The translations under genes and the position numbers were made by a program. This document shows positions 27,176-40,457 of a stretch of DNA of 64,000 nt, piece after piece. Below the pieces are notes generated by a model. It made no database searches and had not been told where the DNA came from. It saw nothing but the letters and a program-made list of their open reading frames with translations. How positions within the stretch are numbered: position 1 is the first letter of the stretch; each line of letters begins with the position of its first letter. The stretch spans positions 23,187,224 through 23,251,223 of the forward strand of contig OW121741.1 of the NCBI GenBank assembly GCA_933228675.1, written 5' to 3'. This DNA comes from Stomorhina lunata. Its lineage: Eukaryota > Arthropoda > Insecta > Diptera > Rhiniidae.

Positions 27176-29263
27176 TTTTTTTTTAATATTTTTTGCTATG
27201 CAAATTTTTCAATGCTATTCCATAAAAACGTGTATCTATTTTTGTTTATACTTATTTTGACTTCATTAAAATTTGATGAATAATTAATTTTTGTATTTGC
27301 CACAAAAGTCATTTGTATTTAGCTTCTTAGTTACATCTTCTAAATTATTTACTTAGAATTTACATATGAAATTATTCATATGCTCTGGGTGTTGTATACT
27401 TTTTGTTGATATTCATTTATCATTATATTCATTGGCTTATTTGTTTGTTTAATAGAAGAAATACGGAAACAAATAACAGAATAAGAATAACAAAAAGGAA
27501 AAACCTTAAATGAAATTAATATAAATTTACATTTTGTTGTCCATCTGTAAATATTTAACAACATCTATGAATTATATTTTCCATCCAGACTTATTACATT
27601 ACAAACCGAAAACATTGTTTGGTCCAGCAAAAAAAAGAGGGAGCTTGTAGTTCACTCTAAGATGAATGTATCTTTGCATTTAAATAGAAAAACCCAAACA
27701 TGTAAATGTTGTGTAAAATGTAATGTATATGTATAAGTAGAGGAGGGGTGAAATAAGTGTGGTTGACTGTATGTATGGCCATAAGCCCAACAGTTCCATA
27801 GTATAGAGATATCGTTATCTAAAATTTTTCCTTAGAGGGTATTAGCAGTCTCCTAAGGCATGACTCTGAGCTGTTTAATGCTTTGCTACAAATCCTAGCA
27901 TCAACTGTATCTCTTTAAAGTTCATAGTTCTAACGACTTTCTTCAGTTTAGAACTACTGGCTATATTCCACTTATTAAGCATATATAGAGCAATGATATG
28001 TTAGTCAAGTAATAAATCTGCACTAAATAAATCCCATTTGTATTCACAGTTAATTAACATAAGAGTTACATGACCGTACAAATAAAATACATCGACAAAA
28101 CATATATCTTCGAAGAGACCCAGCCAGACACAAACACATTTGTATTTGTTACAAATTTGCAGTTTCTAAGACAGTTGACCCTCGATAAATGTGCTCCGGA
28201 TATAGTCAGCGTCAGCTTTGGGCTGTCTGGGCTTATAAAATCGGATTTGCTATAAGTAGTTGAAGAAAAATCATATCGAAATACCGGGTATCTTAGTATT
28301 TATCATGGTCGAGAACCTTGCTTTGATAACCTACACCACTGAGGTCAAATGTCAATTTATTAACAGTTTTAAATGGCTAAAGAAACATTTGTTTGAATTT
28401 TTGTCATGTTACAAGAATTTTCTTGAGTATATCTTAATATTTATATATTTCGCTTAAATGTATCCATATGGATACCACTCAACTTAAGAGGCATCTAACA
28501 ATCTTCAAGCCAAAAACTTGACTTAGATATTGACTTGTTAATAGTTTTGAAGGTTTAATTAATGATTTTCAATAAAAAAAAATCACAAAAATGTTATTTG
28601 AATCTAACAACTGGACAGGCATCATATTGGTATATGTGTCTCACTGATTTCCGTTGTCATGAAAATCGAGGGATTGCTGTTGCTCTGTCAATGCACATTT
28701 ATATGTTATGTATAAGATACATATTTAAATAACATGAGAATGTTTGCTAGATCCATACTCATTTGTTTTGTGTCCTAAGAATCTTAAAGATATCATGAGC
28801 ACATAACGAACGTAAACTAAAAGATACAGAAGGACAGTGGGTGACAAAATAAAGGCCAAAGGACACTTAAATAACTAAACGTTAAAACCGAACTTAGCTT
28901 TTAAATAATATTTTTTTTTCAATTTTTCAATTATCTCAACTTTAAAATAAAATCGTCTTTAATGTTTCTATTTTTGCCCCCCACTGTCCTGGAACATCTT
29001 CGGAGAACAAATCATACATGCCTGCTAATATTGTTAAAGTTGAAACATTAAAATGAACTAAAATTTATTAGATGTTTGTCTTATCAAATGAAGCCTGGCT
29101 AACGAGATGAATTGTTGTAGTGGTAGTGAAATAAATATTCTGGTATCTTTTTAGATATTTATTGTGTTAGTAGAGCAAAGATGGATAGTTTGAATTCAAA
29201 AGATACAAGAATTTTGTTAAGTAAAAAAAAAGAAGTTGAAGAGAACAAATGAATTCCGACTCT
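27176..29263. other. Non-coding stretch with a possible mini-me head fragment
   Basis: No gene supported. Around 28300-28350 the sequence 'catggtcgagaacc' through 'acaccactgaggtcaaatg' resembles the head of element D, suggesting an old decayed copy. Other frames here show no domain. Confidence 0.35.
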
Positions 29264-31975
29264 TCAGTGTCGACTATAAAAGGATACGTTTATAGTCGGA
29301 ATTGACTACAATCAGAGATGAATTATAGCCAGAATCAACTTTAGTCATAGTTGACTATAGTTATAGTCGACTATAGTTAAAATCGACAATAGTCAGAATC
29401 GATTATAGCCAGACTCAAATATAGCCAGAATCGACTATAATCAGAGCCTACTATAGTCAGAGTCGACAATAGTCAGTGTCTATACTATAGTCACAATATA
29501 GGCAGTGTCGATTTCAGCCAGAGTCAACAATAGTCAGGGTCGATTATAGTTAGAGGCGACAGCAGTCAGAGTCTACTATACTCAGAGTCGACTACAGTCA
29601 GAGTCCACTATACCCAGAGTCGACTACTCAGTTGAATACCAGACTCGACTACCCAGTTGACTTTAGTCAGAGTCTAATACAGTCAGAGTCCTCTATAGTC
29701 AGAGTCGACTACTCAGTTGACTATAGCCAGAGTCGACTACTCAGATAGCTATAGTCAGAGTCGACTTTAGTTAGTGTTGATTAAAGTCAGAGTCCACTAT
29801 AATCAGAGTCGACTATTCAGTTGACTATAGTCAGAGTCTACTACTAGTTTAATATAGTCAGAGTCGACTACTTAGCTGACTATAGTTAGGGTTGACTAAA
29901 GTCAGTGTCGATTACAGTCAGAGTCAACTATAGTCAGAGTCGACTATTCAGTTGACTATAGTCAGAGTCGACTACTAGTTAAATATAGTCAGAGTCGACT
30001 ACTTAGCTGACTATAGTCAGTGCCGATTACAGTCGGAGTCAACTATAGTCAGAGTCGACAATAGTCAGTCTCGACTACTCAGTTGACTATAATCAGTGTC
30101 GGCTGTAGGTTAAGTCAACTACTCAGTTGACTTTAGTCGGAGTCGACTATACTCAGAGTCGAATACTCACTTGACTATAGTCAGAGTCGAGTACTCAGAT
30201 TATTATAGACAGAGTCGACTAAGTCAGATTCGATTTTAGTCTGAGTCGACTATAGTCAGAGTCGACTAAGTCAGAGTTGACTAAGTCAGAAATGACTAAG
30301 TCAGAGTCGACTTAGTCAGATTCGACTATGTCAGATTCGACCAAGTCAGATTCGACTTAGTCAGATTCGACTATAGTCAGAGTCGACTACTCAGTTGACT
30401 ATAGTCAGAGTTTGCAGTTAGAGTCGACCATAGTCAGGGCTGAGTATAGACCGAGTCGACTACTCAGTTGACTATAGCCAGATTCGACTACTCAGCTAGC
30501 TACAGTCAGAGTCGACTTTAGTCAGTGTCGATTAAAGTCAGAGTCAAGTATAGTCAGAGTCAACTATTCAGTTGACTATAGTCAGAGTCGACTACCTAGT
30601 TAACTATAGTCAGAGTCGACTATTCAACTGACTATAGTAAGAGTCGACTAAAGTCAGTGTCACTTACAGACAGAGTCAACTATAGTCAGAGTCGACAATA
30701 GTCAGCGTCGACTACTCAGTTGACTATAGTCAGTGTCGGTTATAGGCAGAGTCAACTATAGTCAGTGTCGGGCATACGTCAAGCCGACTATAGTCAGAGT
30801 CGACTATTGTTATAGCCGACTGCTCAATTGGCTATAGTCAGAGTCGACTATAGTCAGTGTCGACTATACACAGAGTCTACTACTCAATTGGCTATAGTCA
30901 GAGTCGACTATAGTCAGATCCTAATATAGTCAGAGTTGATTATAGTTAGAGTAAATAGATTATAGTCAGGGTCGACTATAGTCAGAATCGACTACTTAGA
31001 TGACAATAGTCATAGTCGACTACTCAATTGACTATAGTCAGAGTCGATTACAGTCAGAGTCGACTATTTTCAGAGTTGAATATAGTCAGAGTCGACTATA
31101 GTCAAAGTCGAATAGTGTCAGAGTGGACCATAGTCAGAGTAGGGTATAGTCAAAGTCGACTACAGTCAAGATTCTGAGTCGACTATAGTTAGAACCGAAC
31201 ATAAACAGAATCGATTATAAACAGAATCAACAAAAGTCAGACTCGACTATAATGATTAAGATTGCAGTCAGAGTCCACTAAGTCAGATTCGCATATTGCC
31301 AGAGTCGACTGGAGTAAAAAAAGAAGCCTGTGTCGTCTATACTCAGAGTCGCCTATAGTCAGATTCGAGTCGACTAGAGTCAGAGTCGACTATAGTCAGA
31401 GTCGACTATAGTCAGAGTCGACTGTAGTCAGAGTTTACTGTAATCAGAGTCGACTATAGTCAGAATCGACTAAATTCAGAATCAATTATAAACAGAGTCG
31501 ACTATAGTCAGCGTCGATGTATAGTAAAATAAGACCGTAGTCAGAGTCGACTATAGTCAGAGTCGGCTAGAGTCAAAGTCGACTAACACAAAGTCGACTA
31601 AGTCAGAGTCGAAAAGTCAAATTCGACTATAGTTACAGTCAGAGTCGACTATAGTTAGAGTCGATTATAGTCGGAGTCGACTATAGTCAGAGTCGACTTC
31701 TCAGTTGACTATAGACAGATTTTTTTTACAGTCAGTGGTGACTATAGTCAGAGTTTATTACAGTCAGAGGTAGCTATAATCAGAGTCAACTATAGTGGGA
31801 GTTGACTATAGACAGAGTCATATATAGTAGGAGACGACTATAGTCAGAGTCGACTATAGTCGGAGGCTATATATAGTAAGCGTTAGCTATAGTCAGATTC
31901 GACATTTATCAGAATTGACTATAGTCAGAGTCGGCAAGAGTCAGAATTGATTATAATCAGAGTCGACTAGAGTGC
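29264..31975. repeat. 16-bp GTCGAC satellite array
   Basis: Degenerate tandem copies of AGTCAGAGTCGACTAT. The unit contains two palindromes, AGTCGACT and, across unit borders, GACTATAGTC. A variant phrase 'ctcagttgactatagtcag' is interspersed. A higher-order block recurs 131 bp apart (29811 and 29942: 'gactattcagttgactatag'), with a related block near 30565. GC content is visibly higher than in the neighbouring arrays. Confidence 0.9.
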
Positions 31976-32949
31976 AGCCACCTTACCAAACTCTTAATTT
32001 AAACTCATTTGTATAAGTCTAACACTCTTGGCTGCTTTTCATCCAATAAATATGATTCCTTTTTTTTTACTCATTTTCATTCTTCCAACTTTCTTCATTT
32101 TACACTTTCTGGAATTTTTATTGTTGTTATTGTGGGTTTATTAAGAAGTGCTTTAAGCTGTGTCAAGTGGTTTTCATTACTTAGTGTAATACCAAATTCA
32201 CAGCCAGGAAGAAACTATTTTACAGCAACAGCAGCAGCTTCCAAAAGGACTAAAGCCAGGACCTGGTAGCTGCCTTCGTCTGTGATAGTCGACAAGTAAA
32301 AATGCATTTTGTATAATTGCATTTTACACTCACACACACGCACACAACCAAAATCTCACATGAGTATAGTTTTCATGTTGGAGTTTTTTCCACATGCGAA
32401 AATGTATGGGAGGTGTTTGGAAAATACTCCCTAGTTAATATGGAACTCGTAACAGACGTTACATCCGCCCTACGAAAAATTCCAAAACACAAAACATTTT
32501 ACCACATTTTAAGTTTAATTTGTGTATGTTAAGAATTTAGTAGAGTGTTAAATTTTATTATGTGTTACTTTCTTGGTAGTTTAGTTTTAAATTTTTAAGG
32601 GATTCGTTTTTTTTATTTTTTGCAAATTTAATTCATTTAGTTTCTAAGCAATTTGATTAGATTAAAGAAAACAATACGGATTTAATTGAATTTAAGAAAT
32701 ATTGTATTTCGGAAAAAATTGGGGTATATTTAATAGCTTTAAAGCAGACTATAAAAAGCTGGGAAGACTATGGTCAGAAACGAATAGAGAAAGAGGCAAC
32801 ATTAGCCCTTCTTGATATATTACAGTGACAAGTATTCTAATAGACCACTATAACCAAAGAATCGACTAAAACTAGAGTCAATAGACAGAATATAGTCAAA
32901 ATCGACTAAAGTCAAAGTCGTCTATAGTCAGAGTCGATTCTGATTGTAT
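31976..32949. other. Non-coding segment between arrays, with GTCGAC-array remnants at its far end
   Basis: No gene is supported; the 86- and 71-residue frames at 32009 and 32317 have no recognisable domain. From about 32750 to 32945 scattered phrases such as 'agtcaaaatcgactaaagtc' and 'tagtcagagtcgatt' are leftovers of the 16-bp array, so the segment appears to divide an originally longer array. Confidence 0.5.
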
Positions 32950-33825
32950 CGAATGATTTTTAAATGAAAAATTTTACATGAAAAATTTTCTATAAAAATT
33001 TTTCTATGAAAAATTTTCTATAAAAATTTTTCTATTAAAAATTTTCTATAAAAATTTTTCCATGAAAAATTTTCTATAAAAATTTTTTTTATGAAAAATT
33101 TTCTATTAAAATTTTTCTATGAAAAATTTTCTATAAAAATTTTTCTATGAAAAATTTTCTATAAAAATTTTTTTTATGAAAAATTTTCTATAAAAATTTT
33201 TCTATGAAAAATTTTCTATAAAAATTTTTCTATGAAAAATTTTCTATAAAAATTTTTCTATGAAAAATTTTCTATAAAAATTTTTCTATGAAAAATTTTC
33301 TATAAAAATTGTTACATGAAAAATTTTCTATAAAACTTTTTATAGAAAAAATTTTCTATAAACATTTTTATATGAAAAATTTTCTATAAAAATTTCTTTT
33401 ATATGAAAAATTTTCTATAAAAATTTCTTTTATATGAACAATTTTCTATAAAAATTTTTATATGAAAAATTTTCAATAAAATTTTTTATATGAATTTTCT
33501 ATAAAAATTTATTTATGAAAAAGTTTCTATAAAAATTTTTCTATGAAAAATTTTCTATAAAAAGTTTTCTATGAAAAATTTTCTATAAAAATTTTTATGT
33601 GAAAATTTTTCTATAAAAATTTTTATATGAAAAATTTTCTGTAAACATTTTTATGTGAAAAATTTTCTATAAAAATTTTTATATGAAAAATTTTCTATAT
33701 ACATTTTTATATGAAAAATTTTTTATAAAAATTTTATATGAAAAATTTTTGTATGGAAAGTTTTCTATAAAAATTTTAATATGAGAAATTTTCTATTAAA
33801 ATTTTTATATGAATAAATTTCTGTA
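32950..33825. repeat. 28-bp satellite array (ATGAAAAATTTTCTATAAAAATTTTTCT)
   Basis: About 30 copies of a 28-bp unit made of two related 14-mers, one with ATGAAAAATTTTCT and one with ATAAAAATTTTTCT. This is the 14-bp family in a two-step form. The reverse orientation of the same unit forms the array at 35990-38880. Confidence 0.88.
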
Positions 33826-34215
33826 TTATTTCAAAACTTCCTATTTTTATATACATTTTTTTTTATCAAAATTTCCTATTTTTATAGGAAATTTTCAGAA
33901 AATTTCCTATTTTTATAGAAAATGTTTTCAAAATTTCCTATTTTTATTGGAAATTTTCTCAAAATTTCCTATTTTTGTAGGAAATTTTCTCAACATTTAC
34001 TTTTTTTATTGGAAATTTTCTTAAAATTGCCTATTTTTATAAGACAAATTTTCTAGTAAATTTCTCAAAATTTCATATTTTTATAGGAAATTTTCTCAAA
34101 ATTTTCTAATTTTGTTGGATAGTTTAGAAAAATTTATTACTTTTATAGGAAATTTTTCCAAAATTTTATATTATTATGATAAATTTTTTCAAAATTTGCT
34201 GTTTTTATAGAAAAC
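33826..34215. repeat. 31-bp satellite, degenerate block
   Basis: About 12 diverged units of the AGGAAATTTTCTCAAAATTT type, in the same direction as the right half of the first array. It abuts the 28-bp array directly. Confidence 0.85.
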
Positions 34216-35204
34216 TTTCTGAATATTTTCTTTTGCAAATTATTGAAAAAATGTATTTGATCTAATTTTCCCTTTTCCTTTCTTTAGTATCAAGTTAATA
34301 ATCACACTTGTTTTTTTTTTTTTTTGTACATTTGATTTCCTTTTATCTTGTAATTATTATAATCAATTATTCACGGTTAATTAGATGATGGGGAAAATTA
34401 GCTAATAAGTTGTAAATTGAAGGCGCATTACGAATTAATTAAGCGCCTACAAATTTACTACTTAATACCATTGAATTTTTCTTAGGAAATAAAACTTTTT
34501 TCTTCTTATAATTTTCTTTATACTCTTTTAAAGCAAATGTATTTTATCACTGTGATAATTTATCTCCTAATGAGTTGATTAGAATAAATTTATATCAAGT
34601 AGTTAACAAGTGGCAATTGCTACGAATAGGAAAATCTCTTTTTGCCCACTTCTCTACTACTTAACATAAAGAAAATATTCAAATTATTTCGAAGACACAC
34701 GTTTTCTTAGTCGAGATACACTCGTTGAGATGACAATTGTAATTGATGTTTGATGATCACTTCGATGACAGTTTATATAGCGGAATCTGCGAAGTTTTGC
34801 ATTATACCTTTACGGCGAAGATTATGAGTTATGTGGGTGTAGTTGTGTGCATGTCTGTCTGCCTAAGTGATAAACAATTACAATGTTATGGTAATTTCCC
34901 ATAGGACAATTATCACCAGCTGTGTCTGCAAGTGATAATTATGATTCTTTGATTAGGTACCTAAGATTTGTGTTTAAGTAGTTAATATTTACTTTTTGCG
35001 GTTTAACCCAATATTTGGAAAATACTAGGAAGTTTTAATGTTTAAGGTCAGTTTCAAACTTAAGTTTCAGATGTAACCAAATTTAACCAATAGTTTCCTT
35101 TTTAATAAGAAAATATGTTTGAAAATAAGAATTTAAATATTTTAGGATGTTAATTTTAAATCAAGAAACAGAATTTTACCTAAACCTGACGGAAATAAAA
35201 ATTT
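34216..35204. other. Non-coding unique segment
   Basis: No gene recognised. It is the longest repeat-free piece between 32.9 and 38.9 kb. A TATA-like GTTTATATAGC at about 34771 is not followed by a credible exon, so I do not call a promoter. Confidence 0.45.
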
Positions 35205-35989
35205 CCATAGATATAAGAAAAAATCCTATAAAGAAGAAAATTTTGAGGAATTTTCCCATAAAATAGGAAATTTTGAGAAAATTTTCAATAATTTTCATTA
35301 AAAAAAGTAATTTTTAAAAAATGTCCTACACAAATTGCATATTCCTATAAAAATAGAAAATATTGAGAAAATTTCCTATAAAAATAAAAAAATTTGAGAA
35401 AATTTCCTATAAAAATAGAAAATTTTGAGAAAATTTCCTATAAAAAAATGAAAATTTTGAGAAAATTGCCTATAAAAATAGAAAATTTTGAGAAAATTTG
35501 CTATAAAAATAAAAAATTTTGAGAAAATTTGCTATAAAAATAGAAAACTTTGAGAAAATTTGCTATAAAAATTAAAAATTTTGAGAAAATTTTCTATAAA
35601 AATAGAAAATTTTTAGAAAATTTCCTATTAAAATAGAAAATTTTGATAAAATTTCCTATAAAAATAGAAAATTTTGATAAAATTTCCTATAAAAATACAA
35701 AATTTTGAGAAAATTTCATATAAAAATAGAAAATTTTGAGAAAATTTCCTATAAAAATTGAAAATTTCCTATTAAAATAGAAAATTTTGAGAAAATTTCC
35801 TATAAAAATAGAAAATTTCCTATTAAAATAGAAAATTTTGAGAAAATTTCCTATAAAAATAGAAAATTTTGAGAAAAATTCCTATAAAAATACAAAATTT
35901 TGAGAAAATTTCCTATAAAAATAGAAAATTTAGAGAAAATTTCCCATAAAATTAGAATATTTTGACAAAATTTCCTATAAAAATAGAAA
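35205..35989. repeat. 31-bp satellite, GAG orientation
   Basis: About 25 units of AGAAAATTTT, GAG, AAAATTTCCT, ATAAAAAT. Orientation is opposite to the 33826-34215 block, so the two blocks flank the unique segment as an inverted pair. Confidence 0.88.
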
Positions 35990-38880
35990 ATTTTTCATTT
36001 AAAAATTTTTATAGAAAATTTTTCATTTAAAAATTCTTATAGAAAATTTTTCATATAAAAATTTTTATAGAAAATTTTTCATATAAAAATTTTTATAGAA
36101 AATTTTTCATATAAAAATTTTTATAGAAAATTTTTCATATAAAAATTTTTATAGAAAATTTTTCATATAGAAATTTTTATAGAAAATTTTTCATATAAAA
36201 ATTTTTATAGAAAATTTTGCATATAAAAATTTTATAGAAAATTTTTCATAGAAAAATTTTATAGAAAATTTTTCATAGAAAAATTTTTATAGAAAATTTT
36301 TCATACAAAAATTTTTATAGAAAATTTTTCATAGAAAAATTTTCATAGAAAAAATTTTTCATAGAAAATTTTTCATAGAAAAAATTTTTCATAGAAAATT
36401 TTTCATAGAAAAAATTTTTCATAGAAAATTTTTCATAGAAAAAATTTTTCATAGAAAATTTTTCATAGAAAAAATTTTTCATAGAAAATTTTTCATAGAA
36501 AAAATTTTTCATAGAAAATTTTTCATAGAAAAAATTTTTCATAGAAAATTTTTCATAGAAAAAATTTTTCATAGAAAATTTTTCATAGAAAAATGTTTAT
36601 AGAAAATTTTTCATAGAAAAATGTTTATAGAAAATTTTTCATAGAAAAATGTTTACAGAAAATTTTTCATAGAAAAATGTTTATAGAAAATTTTTCATAG
36701 AAAAATGTTTATAGAAAATTTTTCATAGAAAAATGTTTATAGAAAATTTTTCATAGAAAAATGTTTATAGAAAATTTTTTATAGAAAAATGTTTATAGAA
36801 AATTTTTCATAGAAAAATGTTTATAGAAAATTTTTCATAGAAAAATGTTTATAGAAAATTTTTCATAGAAAAATTTTTATAGAAAATTTTTCATAGAAAA
36901 ATTTTTATAGAAAATTTTTCATAGAAAAATTTTTATAGAAAATTTTTCATAGAAAAATTTTTATAGAAAATTTTTCATAGAAAAATTTTTATAGAAAATT
37001 TTTCATAGAAAAATTTTTATAGAAAATTTTTCATAGAAAAATTTGTATAGAAAATTTTTCATAGAAAAATTTTTATAGAAAATTTTTCATAGAAAAATTT
37101 TTATAGAAAATTTTTCATAGAAAAATTTTTATAGAAAATTTTTCATAGAAAAATTTTTATAGAAAATTTTTCATAGAAAAATTTTTATAGAAAATTTTTC
37201 ATAGAAAAATTTTTATAGAAAATTTTTCAGAGAAAAATTTTTATAAAAAATTTTTCATAGAAAAATTTTATAGAAAATTTTTCATAGAAAAATTTTTATA
37301 GAAAATTTTTCATAGAAAAATTTTTATAGAAAATTTTTCATAGAAAAATTTTTATAGAAAATTTTTCATAGAAAAATTTTTATAGAAAATTTTTCATAGA
37401 AAAATTTTTATAGAAAATTTTTCATAGAAAAATTTTTATAGAAAATTTTTCATAGAAAAATTTTTATAGAAAATTTTTCATAGAAAAATTTTTATAGAAA
37501 ATTTTTCATAGAAAAATTTTTATAGAAAATTTTTCATAGAAAAATTTTTATAGAAAATTTTTCATAGAAAAATTTTTATAGAAAATTTTTCATATAAAAA
37601 TTTTTATAGAAAATTTTTCATATAAAAATTTTTATAGAAAATTTTTCATAGAAAAATTTTTATAGAAAATTTTTCATAGAAAAATTTTTATAGAAAATTT
37701 TTCATAGAAAAATTTTTATAGAAAATTTTTCATAGAAAAATTTTTATAGAAAATTTTTCATAGAAAAATTTTTATAGAAAATTTTTCATAGAAAAAATTT
37801 TATAGAAAATTTTTCATAGAAAAAATTTTATAGAAAATTTTTCATAGAAAAATTTTTATAGAAAATTTTTCATAGAAAAATTTTTATAGAAAATTTTTCA
37901 GAGAAAAATTTTTATAAAAAATTTTTCATAGAAAAATTTTATAGAAAATTTTTCATAGAAAAATTTTTATAGAAAATTTTTCATAGAAAAATTTTTATAG
38001 AAAATTTTTCATAGAAAAATTTTTATAGAAAATTTTTCATAGAAAAATTTTTATAGAAAATTTTTCATAGAAAAATTTTTATAGAAAATTTTTCATAGAA
38101 AAATTTTTATAGAAAATTTTTCATAGAAAAATTTTTATAGAAAATTTTTCATAGAAAAATTTTTATAGAAAATTTTTCATAGAAAAATTTTTATAGAAAA
38201 TTTTTCATAGAAAAATTTTTATAGAAAATTTTTCATAGAAAAATTTTTATAGAAAATTTTTCATAGAAAAATTTTTATAGAAAATTTTTCATAGAAAAAT
38301 TTTTATAGAAAATTTTTCATAGAAAAATTTTTATAGAAAATTTTTCATATAAAAATTTTTATAGAAAATTTTTCATATAAAAATTTTTATAGAAAATTTT
38401 TCATAGAAAAATTTTTATAGAAAATTTTTCATAGAAAAATTTTTATAGAAAATTTTTCATAGAAAAATTTTTATAGAAAATTTTTCATAGAAAAATTTTT
38501 ATAGAAAATTTTTCATAGAAAAATTTTTATAGAAAATTTTTCATAGAAAAAATTTTATAGAAAATTTTTCATAGAAAAAATTTTATAGAAAATTTTTCAT
38601 AGAAAAATTTTTATAGAAAATTTTTCACAGAAAAATTTTTATAGAAAGTTTTTCATAGAAAAAGTTTTATAGAAAGTTTTTCATAGAAAAAGTTTTATAG
38701 AAAGTTTTTCATAGAAAAAGTTTTATAGAAAATTTTTATATAAAAAAGTTTTTTAATGAAAAATTTTCTATAAAATTTTTTATATGAAAAATTTTCTACA
38801 AAAATTATGTGAAAAATTTTCTATAAACATTTGTATAGAAAATTTTTCATATAAAAATTGTTATACAAAATTTGCTATTA
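35990..38880. repeat. 28/30-bp satellite array with higher-order duplication
   Basis: About 100 copies of AGAAAATTTTTCATAGAAAA followed by ATTTTTAT (28 bp). Sub-blocks are ordered: ATAT variants at 36045-36230, a 30-bp variant with an extra AA at about 36330-36590, a GTTTAT variant at 36590-36860, and then the canonical unit. Rare variants recur in the same order 671-755 bp apart: CAGAG at 37228 and 37899, CATATAAAA at 37591 and 38346, an AAAAAATTTTATAG pair at 37791 and 38546. This shows a segmental duplication of about 0.7 kb. The repetitive frame with FYEKFSMKN is an artefact. Confidence 0.92.
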
Positions 38881-40457
38881 AAAAATAGTAATTTTTTTCA
38901 AAAATTGCCTATTTAAAAATAATATAAAATTTTTGCAAAATATCCTTTGGTTGGGGTTTCATTATACATATATCCATTTTCGTTGTTTACAGTTAAATTT
39001 ATCAATCCCTTAATAACCCTTAATTAATGACAGCCTATTTAATTGAATTTTCAAATTCTCTGTTAATGACTTGTTATTTGCTTTGTTCGTTCGTCTTCTT
39101 ATCATTAAATAAATCATTTTGGTTTGCAAACAATTAAATCGTAATACCCCATTGTTAAGGAATCAAAAATAGCAATACCATTACAAAGAATTAGGAAAAA
39201 AAATCTATTGTTATGTTTTTTTTCAACTCAATAAAAACAAAATGACGACAAACAACATTAGAAAAATAATAATAATGATAACAAAATTAACAAGCAAAAA
39301 AATAAAATGTTTCCAACAATAAATATAATGACCAATAACAACAATGAAATAAATGGGAAAAAAGGACAAGAAAGAAAGGAACCTAAATGGCAAATACAAC
39401 AAGGACTTTGTCAACAAATCAATAGATAACGCAAGAGACAATGAACAGTTTTCATGAAGAAGAAGGAAACAGCTTTAAGACAATGGGTCCGGTGGTTGTA
39501 TGTGACAGTGAAAATCTCTAAGCTAATTAAATGCCAATTTATGTCATGATAAAGATAATTAGATGAGCTTTTCATATTTTACACATTTTCGATAATCTTT
39601 AGTATTTCAGACAAAAGCTAGAGATAGGACCTGAAAAGCCCTAATGTTTATTTGTACATGAAATGAAGTATACTTTGGGGGATGAGTTAAAGAAGTAATT
39701 TGCCGGAAGAGCAGACAGTTCTTTCAAGAAGCCTATTATTATGACCACCGGAAACAATGGCTACTTCAGAAAAACTAAATACTATTACAACAATTAGCTA
39801 CACATATACACACATGCGCATATATATATCTATATATATATATATATATATAAATATATATATATGTATTTAGAGCAATAAACGAATGTCACTATCATTT
39901 ATAGCAACAAAAATGGACAAAACATATGAGGAGGGGAATAATAAAGGAAATAATAACAATAACAATTTTTGTAACTGTCAAAATATTGCCATAGATATTC
40001 TTTATATATAAATATACTAAAATACAGGGTCAAACTGAAAAGGTCTTTCAAAACATTTGTAGTCATTGATTTCAATTGTCTTCCAAATATATATCAAGCA
40101 AATTTATAGGTTTGAAACAAATTCACAATTTAGTTTTAAAGAAAACTTTTCATTGTAGCCTCGTACTAACCTCCACTCCTAGATTCATTTAGCAACATTT
40201 AAACTTACAGTAATAATGATACACTACGTAAAACTAAATGAAATTGTTACAATGACATAATGACAAGAAAATAAAGTCGAAAATAAGCTTTTCCAAGGGA
40301 GAAAAAACTGATAATAAAAAAAGATAATAAAGTATAAACCTCATAGTTTCTAAGGAAAAAACAGTTTAGAAATTTTAAAATTTTTTAGTTGCTTCAATTA
40401 AAATGTGACCAACCAGCCATATCAAAAATTCCAAGTGATATTTTTAAGACGATTTTT
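38881..40457. other. Non-coding AT-rich stretch with (TA)n
   Basis: No gene supported. A (TA)n-rich microsatellite lies at about 39820-39868. Poly-AAC/AAT patches give a low-complexity 72-residue frame at 39223 that is not credible as a gene. Confidence 0.5.

Noticed and set aside
32009..32269. 86-residue frame as a possible small gene or signal-peptide protein
   Set aside because: Hydrophobic AT-driven composition, no recognisable domain, no splice or promoter context, located between satellite arrays.
34760..34790. TATA-box-like GTTTATATAGC as a host promoter
   Set aside because: No exon, initiator or coding frame follows. Such words are expected in AT-rich DNA.
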